A stretch of DNA of 64,000 bases, taken from contig NC_048897.1 of the NCBI RefSeq assembly GCF_011077185.1, positions 48,708,753 through 48,772,752 of the forward strand. The letters are read 5' to 3'. How positions within the stretch are numbered: position 1 is the stretch's first letter; each line of letters begins with the position of its first letter. The position numbers and the translations under genes were made by a program. Source of the stretch: Oxyura jamaicensis (Eukaryota; Chordata; Aves; Anseriformes; Anatidae). The notes below the pieces were generated by a model. That model did not search any database and had not been told where the DNA came from. It saw nothing but the letters and a program-made list of their open reading frames with translations. This document shows positions 50,769 through 62,649 of the stretch, piece by piece.

Positions 50769-53700
50769 TAGTCATTGCTGGTGACTGGTCGTGCCTTAGT
50801 TTTGCCACTTCCATGGCTATAACTGTGAAGACTGTGATCTACCCATCATGAAACATAGAGGAATGCAGTTAATGAAACCAGTAGAAAACTTGCTCTAAGT
50901 GTTTGAACAGAGCAGAATGGGGACACTTAGATCTTCAGAATTCAAGACCACTTTTATTTATGTAATTACATATGGATTAAAAGACCCAAGACTAGGCAGG
51001 GTGTATAAAAATTCTGTTTGTTTTCCCCTGTTTAATAAACCAATCATTACTCAGTGGAAATAATTTCTCACAGTCTTGCTCTGTGATCATGGCAGTGCCT
51101 ATAGTACTGGACATACACAGCTGATACATCATAAGACAATTAGAAAACTGAAAGTCTTTTACAGTGAACCTAGAAAAACATACAAACTATCACAGTTATT
51201 AATACTTTGGTAGTAGGCCAAAATTATTTCTTTCTGTTTCAGAAATATAACCAATTGGTAACTATGTCTTCTTGTAACTGTAGAATTTGGCTAGATCACC
51301 TGAACCCAAGGAAGATGCATAATTCACTACTGCAAAACTAATTCTTAAAAGTGAACAGCTTAATCAGATTATTGTCACACCTACCTTCAGAAAAATAAAT
51401 AAATAAAGCATGTACTTTACAGATCATGTCCCACTGAGCCCAAAGACATGTGAGTGCATGTATATTGTTTAAAACATACTTAAGCACTTCACTGAGTAAG
51501 GATGGGTTGAGACAGATGATGAAATGCCTTGCCAACTATGGTTTAAATAATACCCATCCATACCTTCCTATAATGTGATGTTTGCAACATGAACATCATG
51601 TTTTTTTAAGCTATCACAGGAGGATTTATGAGACTGGCACGTCATTTACTCATTTCTTTCATGCAGCTGAAACTTTAGCATTTTATGCACTATTTCAAGC
51701 TGCGTCATCTCCAGCACTGAAAACACAACATCCATCTTACTTAGCTGAAGTCAGTGGGAACCCTGAAGAAAGATGAATGTCCATCTAAGCTTGAAATGGG
51801 ACAAGGAAACAGATACAAGGATTGGAAGAAGGTCAGTACCTACAGCATGAATAAACCATTTCAGTAACAGTATCAAGGATCAAAACCAAGATGATAAAAT
51901 CAGTTTGAAAACAGATGTAAAGTAAGGTGCAAAACAACAGGATCCTGGGCAGGATGAGAACAAAGACTTGTCATCCTCCCCAGTATCTAGAGAAAAGCCT
52001 ATCCAGTCCTACTTGGGTGTGTTGACTTGGCACTATGAAAGAAACCCATATACACCCTGATGATACATTCTGATACGTCTGATATGCATATGTTTATGAG
52101 CTTATATCTGATAGGTCTATGCATTGCATAAATTTGCTCTAAAATCGGATGAATTTATGATGCTATTCCTGAAATTCATTCCACTCACCTTTGGCTTTGG
52201 GTTACAATATGGGTTATTGGAAATACAACTAGAATATGAAATTATTACCGATCACATGACTTAAAAGTTCTAGTGTGGTGGCCAGATAAACTGTAAGATA
52301 AATTTCCACTTAATCTTTTTTTAGTGTTGAATTCACATCATTCTGATTTTACTTCTTACTCTGTTTGATCCTGATGGATCTATACCATAAACATTGTCAC
52401 ACAGAAAAAGCTATGCAAATACTTAAATAAAGCCCTACCAAAACAGGTCTAATTGGAATCAGAAAGCTGAAGAGCACTACTGGAGTTCCAGATTTTCAGT
52501 CTACTGTCACATTTTTCTTCTCCATTTAGCAGCATGAATAATATTGCACATTATTCATTTATAGAGGTCACCCGAGTTTATATCTTTGCACTTGCGCACA
52601 AGGTCTTCTTAATACTGCATGATTGCAGAATAAATATACAGAAACAGTGATCTAGTCAAACATATTTCTCTCTTACTGCTTTGGGGACAAAAGACAGCGT
52701 ATTTTACTTTTAATTATATCAGGTGCCAATATAATTTGTGTATCTTTCAAGAATAATGCATGTTATCGTGTTATGTTCAGAGTTTAATTGATCTGTTATC
52801 TGCTGCCACAGAGTCAACAAAGGGAGCCTCACGAAGGTTCACAAGAGGGTGTGGAGCAAGACTGTGACCTCTCATACTGGTAACTATTTCCCATTTTGTT
52901 TTCGGAGCTTTACAGTTCAGCTTCTCTTTGGCTCTTACACTTCAGTACCGCAGTTCAGTACTTTGTATAAATATCAGAACATGTTTACTGGACTCCAAAG
53001 TGTCATATGCATAAGTCACTGGATAAAGTGCAACAGACCTGTCATGCATTCTGTTCACGTTCAGGCTGGCTTTGGTAGATTGACTCTTTAATCCTCAACT
53101 AGTCTTTTAAAGACTTAGCAGTAATGGCCTCTTCAGAGAGTGAAAATTAGTTTCTCACGTGGAAACTAAGCTCAGGCTTAAAAAATACTTCTGGTTTTCC
53201 TTGGGAACTTAGATGTTGATAAAATCTAAGGGCTTTGTTAAGTTGTGATCCTTTAAGAGATGTTTCATACTTTGTCAAACAGCCCTTCTCCAAGCAGCTG
53301 CTGTCTCTGAAGCAACAAAAAGAGCATATGTTACTGTCAACACTCAACGTTGTGCTTCCAGTAAGGAAAGCTAGAGCACTGCTGGCCATCAAGGTGAGAC
53401 TGGAAGCAGGGAGCCCTGGGCTCCCATCAATCTTTTGCCTTTTGCTTTGGGGTTTAGAAGAAATCATCTTGTAGTCTGGCATGATGCTGATGGCTTACAG
53501 CAAACATATGTAAATGCCACAGCCTGTAGTAGCTTTACTGCTTTTTAGCTGTTGGGGATCTCAGAAGAATCTTTTCAATAAGCTTGGGTGTGTATAATTA
53601 ATATAATTCCTTAAGTATATTTATCATTCAGATAATTCATCTAATGAGATATTTAGTTTTTATAAGTTGTCAAACACCAAGAATGGATATTACCTTGTGA

Positions 53701-54879
53701 AGGACCTTGTAACTTTCTTCAGTGCTCTTCTTCCTATGCTCAGTATGACACTGAGCAAGCACTTCATCTCTGTCTTTGTAATCTTGGGCATAGGCAGTAA
53801 AATCTCTGCTGATGGTGACTGTGCAGGTGTACAAATGCATACGATTAACAGGAGAAGTCTGTTTTACTCAGTTTTGTTGTAAAAAGAGGGGTCAAAGCAT
53901 GGTGTTATATCACGAATTCTCAGTATTCTCCAACCATGGGATGCTGGGACCTGGTGAGCTTCTCCTACGCGTTCTTTCTGTGTTCAGCCTGAGCCACTGT
54001 ACACCTATCTCTTTGGGGATAACTGGGAGAACTCCACTGGGAATATGTTGTGCAGGTGCAGTGTATATCATCCTCCGGTTTTATACTTCCCATTCCAGTA
54101 TGCTGTGACACAAAGCTTGATTATCCCATGCATACCATCTGCACTTAGCACAAGGAGAAAAAAGCCCCAGAATATTTTTACCAGAGAATATAAAGATCTG
54201 GCAGGTGTAGACAGATGAATTTTGCAATGAGAAAATTTGTTCATCATGTCATGATTTTCCACAGAGAAGGAAGCAAAATATTTTAAATTACTTGTTAGTT
54301 GTTTGTTTCACGTGGCATTAAGGTTCCATTATGCTATGTGTTGTGCTAACTCAAAATAAATAGTTTTCAACTCAGTAACACATGAGAAAGCAGAAATACA
54401 ATGAAGAGCTGTCATCATGACATGCAACTGTCTTTATACTGCAGTCAAAGTTCCTGAGTTACTATGGGTTCCCCTTTTATATCTGCCTGGCACTGCAAAA
54501 GACTTTGAAACACAAAGGTTACATGAGTTACAAGCTCTGCACATAAGCACTAGCAAATCTATGGTGAAGAGCAGCAGATGAGAGCGAGGTACTGTTCCAA
54601 AACGCTAGTCTCTGGCACTTGTGGCTGTCCCACACCACTTGATTCAGAGCCCAGCATTTAAAACCAAGGTTTGAAGTGTTGGCCAAAGTGAAGGTAGGTG
54701 TTTGCCTCCAGTTGGCACGGTGGGAGGCTCGGCCAAGAGGATTGCTGCACAGACCTAGGTGGGGAAGACCTCAACACTGCACTTCGAGCTGCAGATGGGC
54801 ACTGGGAGCCATCGGGGAGCCTGAGGGGAAGAGGGTTCGTAGGTGTCCTCCTGAGGCTCTCCTCGTGGCGGGCACTGGG

Positions 54880-55640
54880 TTTTGATCTCCAGGCACCAAA
54901 TCTAAACCAGTGCCTGTGACGGGGCAGCCTGAGGACGTGCGGCAGCCAGCGCTGTTTACAAGCCCGAAGCCATCTAGCCCTCTGCTCCCCTCGGGGGCAC
55001 GTCAAGTTGGGAAAAAAATAGTCCCCCCCTCCCAGAAAACAACCTTCAGCCCCTATCACACGCACGGCCCCTGCCCTACAAACCCAGCCCTTATCGCCGC
55101 AGCCTTGACTGCGCCAACCCCGGGGCCGCGTTACCACCCAAAGGGGCCCGGCCACCGCGGAGCCCGGGACCGTGACAGGGTAGAAGGGACGCTGGCGGCC
55201 CTGCCCAGCGGGGAAAGGGGCTGGAAGGGAAGGCGGGGAGGAGGAGGCGGCTCCCGCCTGGCGGCGGCCCTCATATAGGGGCGCAGCGGGCGGCGACGGG
55301 GCGGGTGGCGGCCATGTCGTGGGGCTGCGGGCTGTGCCAGCTGCTGGCGGGCGGAGCCCTCCTGGCCCTGCTGGTGCAGCTGGTCCGCTGGCTGCGGGCC
55401 GACGGCGACCTCGCGCTGCTGTGGGCCGAGTGGCGGGGGAAGAAGCCAGGTAAAGCCGGCCCCAGGGAGCGGCTGCCCGCCAGGAGCGGCCGCCAGCCCG
55501 GAGGGAGGCTCCGGGGCGCCGAGGGGCGGCGGCGTTTGAGGCGCCCCGTGAGGGGGGACCGGGGATGGCGGCGTGTGGGGGTGAGGGGGGACCGAGGCAG
55601 CCGGGGCTGGAGCCGCCCTAGCTCGGCTTACCCGATCACA
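54880..55640. promoter_or_regulatory. DHRS7: CpG-island promoter of DHRS7
   Basis: GC- and CpG-rich stretch surrounding DHRS7 exon 1. A TATA-like CATATA at 55272-55277 lies about 37 nt before the ATG, which would give a very short leader if used; otherwise initiation is probably dispersed. Overlapping ORFs on both strands (54658-55155 minus, 54910-55278 plus) are composition artefacts. Confidence 0.75.
55314..55449 (+). CDS. DHRS7: DHRS7 exon 1 (coding part, residues 1-45)
   Basis: The ATG at 55314 has strong context GCGGCCATGTCG. The frame is open upstream to a GTG at 55305 but no upstream ATG exists, so 55314 is the start. The donor AAGCCAG then GTAAAG leaves phase 1. It encodes MSWGCGLCQLLAGGALLALL and continues to GKKP; the hydrophobic core is the membrane anchor. 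Confidence 0.94.
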
Positions 55641-58600
55641 GCTTCCCCCGGGGCTCGTTGAACAATAATCCTAAAAGCAGTATTTTCAGCCCTCAGCAAG
55701 GTGTGGTGATCCTCGCACGCACAGCTGCAGCTCGCTGCAGGGCACTGGCGAAGAGACCCGTTGAATAAAGTTATCTAAAAGCAACTTTGCAGGGCTCGCT
55801 CAGCCCCAAAAGTACTGTTTTGCATTGTTACCGGTCTGATGTCTGGTTCTGGCATCAGCCTGCGGGATAAGCGAGGCTGTCGGGTGTGCCTGTTGCTCGG
55901 GGAGGCTGGGATGTGCTGGGAGAAGCACAGAACAGGGAACAATAGGAAAAGGGGGTGCTTGATATAAGAGGCGGGATTTAGTTAATTCCTCGATTTCTGA
56001 CCACCATGGAAGGGATTCCTCGTGGCACCCCATGTTTGCGTGTGCGGTGATGTACGTTCCCCCGTCAGGCACTGCTGGAACCTCTCAGGAAGCTCCTAAG
56101 AACTGCAGGTGAGGGATGGACAGTGTGGGTCACAGAGAGAAACTCTGAGTTTTTCTGGAAGAAAGAAAAACAGCAACAAAAAACTCTTCCTAGTCTCTGT
56201 AGCTTCTGTTCCTTTGTGCACATTAAAGCAGATCTCAGTTTCATAGTAGTGCTGAAAGTGTTTACAGCATAATAAACATGAATAATAATGCTTGAATTAA
56301 ATGGGTTTCCTCTTCAGAGGTTTTTGCCCCAAAAGGCATAAGGGAGCAGCACCACATGATTGCTGTCTGTGGATTTTCCTCACTTTTCTGTAAGGTGTTG
56401 CTTTTGACACTTGTGGTTACAAAGATTCAATGAAATGCCTTCAGCCAGGGATTTACAGCTCTTGCATGTGTTGACCTTTCTAATCTGTCTGCTATTCTGC
56501 CTCCTTGTAGATCTTTAAAAATCCTCAGTTTTACTTGCATAAAAGAGGCTTTTGATCTGAAGAGTCACACATTTCTGAATATCCCACCTCAGCTTAGCCA
56601 GCAGCTGCAATTTGGGGTGCTGTGGGACGTGCTGGGTTTGGGTGGTTGAGGTGAAAATGGAGCAGCGACCACACAGCACCCTTTTCTTGTGTCTGAACAG
56701 CTGGGTGGAGAAGCTGGGATCTGGGAAGAGATGGGATGGGGAACACTATAAGCTGTCCTGCGTGTGAAATGAAATTGGGTGATGGGTTGAGATGGGGAGA
56801 TAGGATTGACTTGGATGAAGGAGGGTCATTGTGTTGGAGGGGAACTGAGGATAAGAGTTTGGGCTTGAGACTAGGATGCAGTAGGGGATGGTGGTGCAGG
56901 TGCAGGTTGGCATTGGGAAGGGGCAGAGAGGAGAGCAGGGCAAGTTCTGTGAAGAGTTTGTCAAGAAAGCCATTTGAAACAGGAATCTGGGATGTATTTT
57001 TAGTTCTAGCCCAGTAGGCATGCAGCAAACCAAGGGTGGGGATGGAGACCACTGCAGGTTGGACAGGAGAAGTGGGAGAAGGTGGGGATCATCTCCCTGT
57101 GGAGTTGGGTTGGGAATGTGGCCCAGACTTTGAGATAAGTATGACTTCTGTTTTCAGTAGAAGTTAGCTGCAGAAGTGCTAGTCTGTATACTGGAAAACA
57201 GGAAAGTGTGCACAAGTAATCCAGCTCTAAGAATACTAAATTTAAATATGTGACCAATCCGTAACTGTATGCAGCCTGGGTTTTATAGCAAGTCCATCAG
57301 GTAGTTCCCTTACTGTAAGAAAAGTACAAAAAATACCTGTGTGTGTCAACTTTTCAAAGATTGTGGAAAGACTTAGGACAGAGAAACAAAATAAATCTTG
57401 ATAAATATAAATGGAACTGAAGTTTTGTCTTGAGGGATCTATGTGCAATGCATATGGAGGCTTAGGAGCTCTCAGGAAGACAGCATTATTTGAAAGTAGC
57501 TTTCAATCTCACTGGAAGCTTGGAAACCTTTCAGTTAGTCTCTGAAAATTCCCATGTACAGAGCAATGTAGTTTTAGCTGTTTCAATATGTGCTATAAGG
57601 AGAATCGGTAAGAATTTTGTCGATGTAAGCTTCTTTGCTCTGCAAAGTGGTGAACTGCGTTTTCCCCCCACCCTGGGCCTCAAGTGCTTGTAACTAGCTG
57701 AAATATGCCGCTGAAATGGGAGCATTTGAGTAACATTTTGCCAATAGTTCTGCCTTGCACGTATGTGATAGTGGTGTCACGGTGCTGATACTATCTGCTC
57801 AGTGAGGAAAACAAAAGGGACAAACACTGGAAAAGGTCTTTCTTCAAATATGTTCCTGCTTTTCCTCCTCCCCACATTGTGCACGCAGCGTAGCATGTCT
57901 ACAGACATCTCAAGGTAGGTAGCACATGGGTCAGGTGGAGAAAACCTGAATTTTAATTAAAGCTGTTGATAGAGCTGTAACGCTTGCTGTCATTAGGTTT
58001 TGTTCTGGCTTCCACAACATTAGTATGGGTGTTGGAAGTTTTTGAAGATAAAAGTACTTATCAGAAAGCAGACTCTTATCATGTTTATCTTGAAAACTAT
58101 AATTACAAAGCATGGCCTTCGTATAAGTAAGACAAGTTCAATTCAGTGATTCACTTCTATAGGGAAGCGTCTGGATTTCATCATTGGCAGCTGCTGGATT
58201 ATTTCCCATGATCTAAATATTTGTGTGATCAGGAGATAAGGGTTATGGGGTGCTGGGTGACTTCCCTTATGTGTTGTATTTCATTAGCTGATCAGCAGTC
58301 GCTCTAAATGGTGCGTTTTTCACAGACAGCGTGGGAATACCGAGCTCAGTGGGATCCTTTTACATATGAATATAGGAAAACTGACTCTTTAAGCTCAGAA
58401 TGATAGTGTGATTCTTCATGGGTCTGGGGAAAATGTTCTGCTTTAGACTTCCCCACCCCAAATATTTTCATGAATTAAATGAAGTGGCAACCTTGTGCCA
58501 TGGGAGCTATAAAATGATGGAGAAAAGAAATAAATCCAAACAGAGCTGAACTGCAGAAGCACTTGGAATATTGCAGCAGTACTCTGTTCAACCTTCCATT

Positions 58601-61189
58601 TGTTATGTCCTGTAACACAGTAGTTAATGGTTAGTAAAAGTATAATCTTTTATTTTTCAATTTGGCACAGTTAATTTTTAAACTTATTTCCAGTTACAAC
58701 AGGACATTTATTCTAGAACGAGCTAGTTGCGTGATGCTTGTTCTACAACAACATTTCCGCTAGGTTTTGCACTGTACTAATTTCCAGTAGCTCAGTGTAG
58801 GGTAACTATCAGCACTGAGAAATCAGTGAAAAACCTTCCTCATCTCAGTTAATTATTCCATCCACGGAACAAGATCCTGAATAACTACAGTGAACCTGCC
58901 CAAGGCAGGTTGAGAACAGGGAAACTGCGTGGTGGGAGGAAGTGGATTTGTTTTCAGTAGCAAGAGGAGATGAGTGTAGTAAGCAGGGATGATGGCATAT
59001 CCATGTGCGCTTCTGTTCAAGTACTGTTTGTTTTGACAGGAAACAAACTGTGTTTCAAGAGGAAACAAACTGCCAAAAAAAAAAAAAAAGAAATTAATCT
59101 GAGAGGTAAACTCCACGTTCCTTGTAGTTAGTTCAATGATTTGGGAATGTGTTGAAATAAAACTGTAGGAAGAGAGTGCGAGTAAGCTTTAGTGACAGCA
59201 GCCTTCTGATATAATTATTAATAAAACAGTTATTCCTACAACTTCAGGAATATCTCTTTCTACCTCCCATGTTCATAACCTTAGAATACATCTCTCCTTT
59301 GGAAAGTGACTTAAAAAAAGAAAGAAAGAAAAAAACAAAGTTTGGCTTTAGGAAGGATTTTTCTTTGCCTAAAAATGTTGGCTTTCTTTAGAAAAATAAT
59401 AATATATTAAAAAAAAAGGATAGAAAAATAATACGTGGTGCCAGTCCTACAAATTCAAGCTGAGCTCTGGTAGTCTTGAAGTCTTCAACAAGGACAAGGG
59501 GAAACAGTATTTTGGTGCTCATTTCTTCAGTGGATTTACAGAATCATCTAGGCTGGAAGAGACCTCCAAGATCACCGAGTCCAACCTCTGACCTAACGCT
59601 AACAAGTCCTCCACTAAACCATATCCCTAAGCTCTACATCTAAACGTCTTTTAAAGACCTCCAGGGATGGTGACTCAACCCCATCCCTGGGCAGCCTATT
59701 CCAGTGCCTAACAACCCTTTCAGTAAAGAAGTTCTTCCTGACATCCAACCTACCCCTCCCCCTGGCGCAATTATCATTAAGACTCCAAACTAGAAATTTG
59801 AAACAGAGTAGTGTAGGGAGAACCAGGAACTGATCCTGAAGCAGGAGGTAAAAGTCATCACAGCCACTGGCCTTAGTAAAGAAGTATTTTTGCAAAACCA
59901 AATGAGTGGGGAAGTTTCAGTGAGCTGATAAATGCTGTTCTGGGCTTTTTTTTTTCTTCAGAACAGAACAGGCTTTAAATCCCAGGAACTGAATTTGACT
60001 CTATTTGAATGATAATGTGAAATCTTTCTTGGCTGGTTACAAATAGTTGGAATGCTGTGTACGGATGTGTTAAATAGAAGAAAGAGCTCTTCTCAGCAGC
60101 TGATCAGTCCCAGATTTTTTACTGGGACTGATAATGAAGAAGACATGCAAGTTTTAGTCAGTAATAGATTCTGGAAAGTGCTCTGACACTAGTGATCACT
60201 CATCCTTAAATCATGTTCTAGAATTAAATGGGTGATTTTCATCCATCTCTTTTGTTTGATGATCTTGGACATTCATCTGGAAAGCTAAACCTTTTCCCAG
60301 GTTCTAGGTGGTTCGTGGGGCCAGGAGGGGAGAACGCCTGCAAACCAGGGGGAACAGGCTACAGGCAGAGGAGTGAAGGAGCAAGATACCGCTGTTTTTA
60401 CTAGAGGTTTAAAAAGCATGTCTGGGCAAGAATTGTGAGCACGCAGGAAATTCATAGGTGAGCTTATGCTCTGGGAACTCGGTGTACTGAATTCTGGCCA
60501 ATGCAAGAATTAACCTGCATCAGATACAAATCGAAGCAGATGAACACCCATTGTTTGTCTTGATAAGCCGCCTATGATCAGAGAATTTTCTTCTGTCAGC
60601 AATTACTTAGGGCCGTTTTTGAGGTAGAACATCTATTGGGAAAGGTTGGCATAGGTTTTTGTTTGGATTTGCCAGACAGTAACCATTTACCTGCCATTTC
60701 CAAGAATCCTCTTCTCCATTTTCCTCTGAAGCTCTTTTTGATGAGATCAGTGGCTATGCTCTGCATGGATGAGTTGCAGAAACACAATCCAATTTCTTCC
60801 ACCAGGTAGATAATTTGTGTTTATTCAGATTAGCCGTGGAACAAAGTTCAAGTAGCAGAACAGCATGGAACGATTTCACAACTGCACATGACCAAAAAAT
60901 AAAGAAGTCAGGATTTTGTAACAGCCAATATAGTGGAGCGTATGTCTTAACAGTATCAGAGTATACCTCTGCAGGGACTTAAATGTTTATTCTAGCATTG
61001 GCAATGTGTGAACTGCTGTCTTGATTCTCCTGGCAGAAAATGAACTGCGTGGCAAGGTTGTCTGGGTGACAGGAGCTTCGAGTGGAATTGGAGAAGAGTT
61101 GGCTTACCAGCTGTCGAAGATCGGAGCTTTGCTTGCCATCTCAGCAAGAAGAGAAGATGAACTGGAAAGAGTGAAAAAGAAATGCCTCC
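55314..61189 (+). CDS. DHRS7: DHRS7, dehydrogenase/reductase (SDR family) member 7, N-terminal part (two exons in window)
   Basis: NADP(H)-dependent short-chain dehydrogenase/reductase anchored in the endoplasmic reticulum membrane; family members reduce steroids and retinoid-type carbonyls. Coding exons 55314-55449 and 61037-61189 join in phase into 96 codons plus one base. Visible: a hydrophobic N-terminal anchor (about residues 7-27, LCQLLAGGALLALLVQLVRW), then the DHRS7-typical LRADGDLALLWAEWRGKKP. The Rossmann cofactor motif TGASSGIG is at residues 57-64, followed by SARREDELERVKKKCL. The catalytic Ser-Tyr-Lys and the C-terminus lie beyond the right edge, so the gene is incomplete because of the window, not broken. 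DHRS7B/C are less likely given the N-terminal wording and the PPM1A neighbour. Confidence 0.95.
55450..61036 (+). other. DHRS7: DHRS7 intron 1
   Basis: About 5.6 kb. Contains a young CR1 tail at 59540-59772 in antisense orientation and short A-rich simple repeats around 59083 and 59310-59335. ORFs around 56594-57257 on the minus strand are in a G-rich tract on the plus strand and show no recognisable domain. Confidence 0.9.
59540..59772 (-). mobile_element. CR1 LINE 3' fragment with intact end of ORF2
   Basis: The minus strand encodes VRKNFFTERVVRHWNRLPRD then GVESPSLEVFKRRLDVELRD followed by MV and a stop, the conserved carboxyl end of CR1 reverse transcriptase, and then the CR1 3' UTR. The reading frame is unbroken, which implies a relatively young insertion. 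It is 5'-truncated at about 59772 and antisense to DHRS7 in intron 1. Confidence 0.95.
61037..61189 (+). CDS. DHRS7: DHRS7 exon 2 (residues 46-96)
   Basis: The acceptor TCTCCTGGCAG precedes AAAATGAACTG; the donor CTCC then GTAAGTAT leaves phase 1. It encodes ENELRGKVVWVTGASSGIGE followed by ELAYQLSKIGALLAISARRE and an ELERVKKKCL end. This is the nucleotide-binding beta-alpha-beta unit; the Arg pair after SA is typical of NADP(H) preference. Confidence 0.96.
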
Positions 61190-62649
61190 GTAAGTATAAG
61201 TTACTACTTCATGTGAGCAGTTCCACTCTTGCTGTGGTGTTGCCACAGAAATACTAACCCACAGAGCACAGGAATAAAATTCATGATGAAAGTGAACTTT
61301 ATACATAATATCTCTGTATGTTTGCAGCCAGTATTTTCTTTTCTTGAGAGAAGGCTTTGTATGGGTTTGTGGTATGAGAGCCCTTATAAGCTGGTGTTAC
61401 ACTTACTATCAATTGCAGCTGGTCTTACAAGTTACTGAATATATACAGTGGGGAAGGGAGGTAAGAAATTGAGGGGTGTCATCCTATTCAGAAGCAAACA
61501 ATGTGGCTGCATGCTCCTGGGAAGCCTTCTCCCTTCGGGTTTGTGCCTGCTACAGTCAGATTGACAACTGTCAAGGAGTTTCCTTTGGAAAAGGAATGAA
61601 TAGAAATGTTCAGAAAAAGTCGTTCTGAGTAAGTGCAGAGAAGAGGATCTCCTGTAGATCGAAAGGAGTATGTGTGAAGCAGGATGTTTAACTCTTCCAG
61701 TTATCTTTCATGTGCCTGCTGTGTCAGTAGTCTAACTTTATTCCTCTTCTTTATCTTTTTCCCATTATCCTTTTCTTCTTTATCTTTTCCCCTGTTTTCT
61801 GGCCTGGCTGTGGGAGGGATAGGCAATTAATTAATATTGATAAATAGAAGTGTTGAACATGATTACTGTATCTCTTTCTGCCTATTTGACCTCCATATTG
61901 TTTAGTGACTATATTATCACACTGACAGTTTGTTCCTAGTAATGTTGACCAAATGTCTGCAGCGTACTTGGAACGCTTGCTAGTGGATGTTGAAATGTTC
62001 GTTCGGCTTAGCACAAAAATTCCTTGAAATCTCAAAGTTGCAGCAGGTTACTCTGAAAATCTGACAAGGAGGTTTCAAAAATGCGCTGCTCCTTACTTCC
62101 ATTTCCTGACGCTTCAAAAAAGCAGTTACTTAAATAGATGTCTTCAAAAAGAAACCAGGGCTGTCAGATGATGGTGTGGTTAAGCGGTAATTATGGCAAA
62201 AGTCAAATGACATGATGCAATGTTTAGTGGTCACTAAAAGCATACAACTGCACTTACGTCTGCGGACATTTGTTGTCATTACAACACTGATGGCACTGGA
62301 TATGCTGGCAGGAGCTGGAATCTGGACATCCATTTTCAGGCAACGTTTGTAGAAGAGCAACATGCTAAGGAATACTCAGAAAACTTAGTTCAATTGATAT
62401 GGACCAAGAGCACAGATTTGACTAAAATTATTTCTGCCCCTGCCAATTTGAAATAACTGTGTGAATATCATAGCTGTGCTATGCACTAGTCTTATGTAGC
62501 CATGTGTTTTGGAAAAATAGGCTACTGAACTTTCTGAGCTATAGGTTAGATTAGTAGGAATATTGGAAACTCTTCAGTAGCATAGGTACTCTGTATTTTC
62601 TACAGTCTTTAGGTAGTGGAAGAGAGTAATTGCCCCCCTTGCCTTCTTA
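61190..62649 (+). other. DHRS7: DHRS7 intron 2 (left part)
   Basis: From the exon 2 donor rightward. No further DHRS7 exon was recognised before the window end. ORFs here have no similarity I can identify. Confidence 0.8.

Larger units (their letters stand above)
37761..54660. other. Intergenic region between divergent PPM1A and DHRS7
   Basis: About 17 kb of AT-rich DNA separating the two CpG islands. It holds CR1 pieces at 45096-45478 and 50681-50768, a tandem duplication at 39071-39116, a pair of ZNF143-like motifs at 39133-39213, and simple repeats such as (CAAA)n at about 44843-44866 and poly-T at 45980-45998. No coding exon was recognised. The longest ORFs (43624-44010 plus, 53147-53482 minus) have no splice context or similarity I can identify. 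Noncoding transcripts cannot be excluded. Confidence 0.75.

Noticed and set aside
53147..53482. 111-codon minus-strand ORF in the intergenic region
   Set aside because: A plus-strand ORF overlaps it almost completely, and neither has recognisable similarity or clear splice borders.
54658..55155. 165-codon minus-strand ORF next to the DHRS7 promoter
   Set aside because: Lies in a CpG-rich island where stops are scarce, has no recognisable domain and no splice continuation; best read as a composition artefact.
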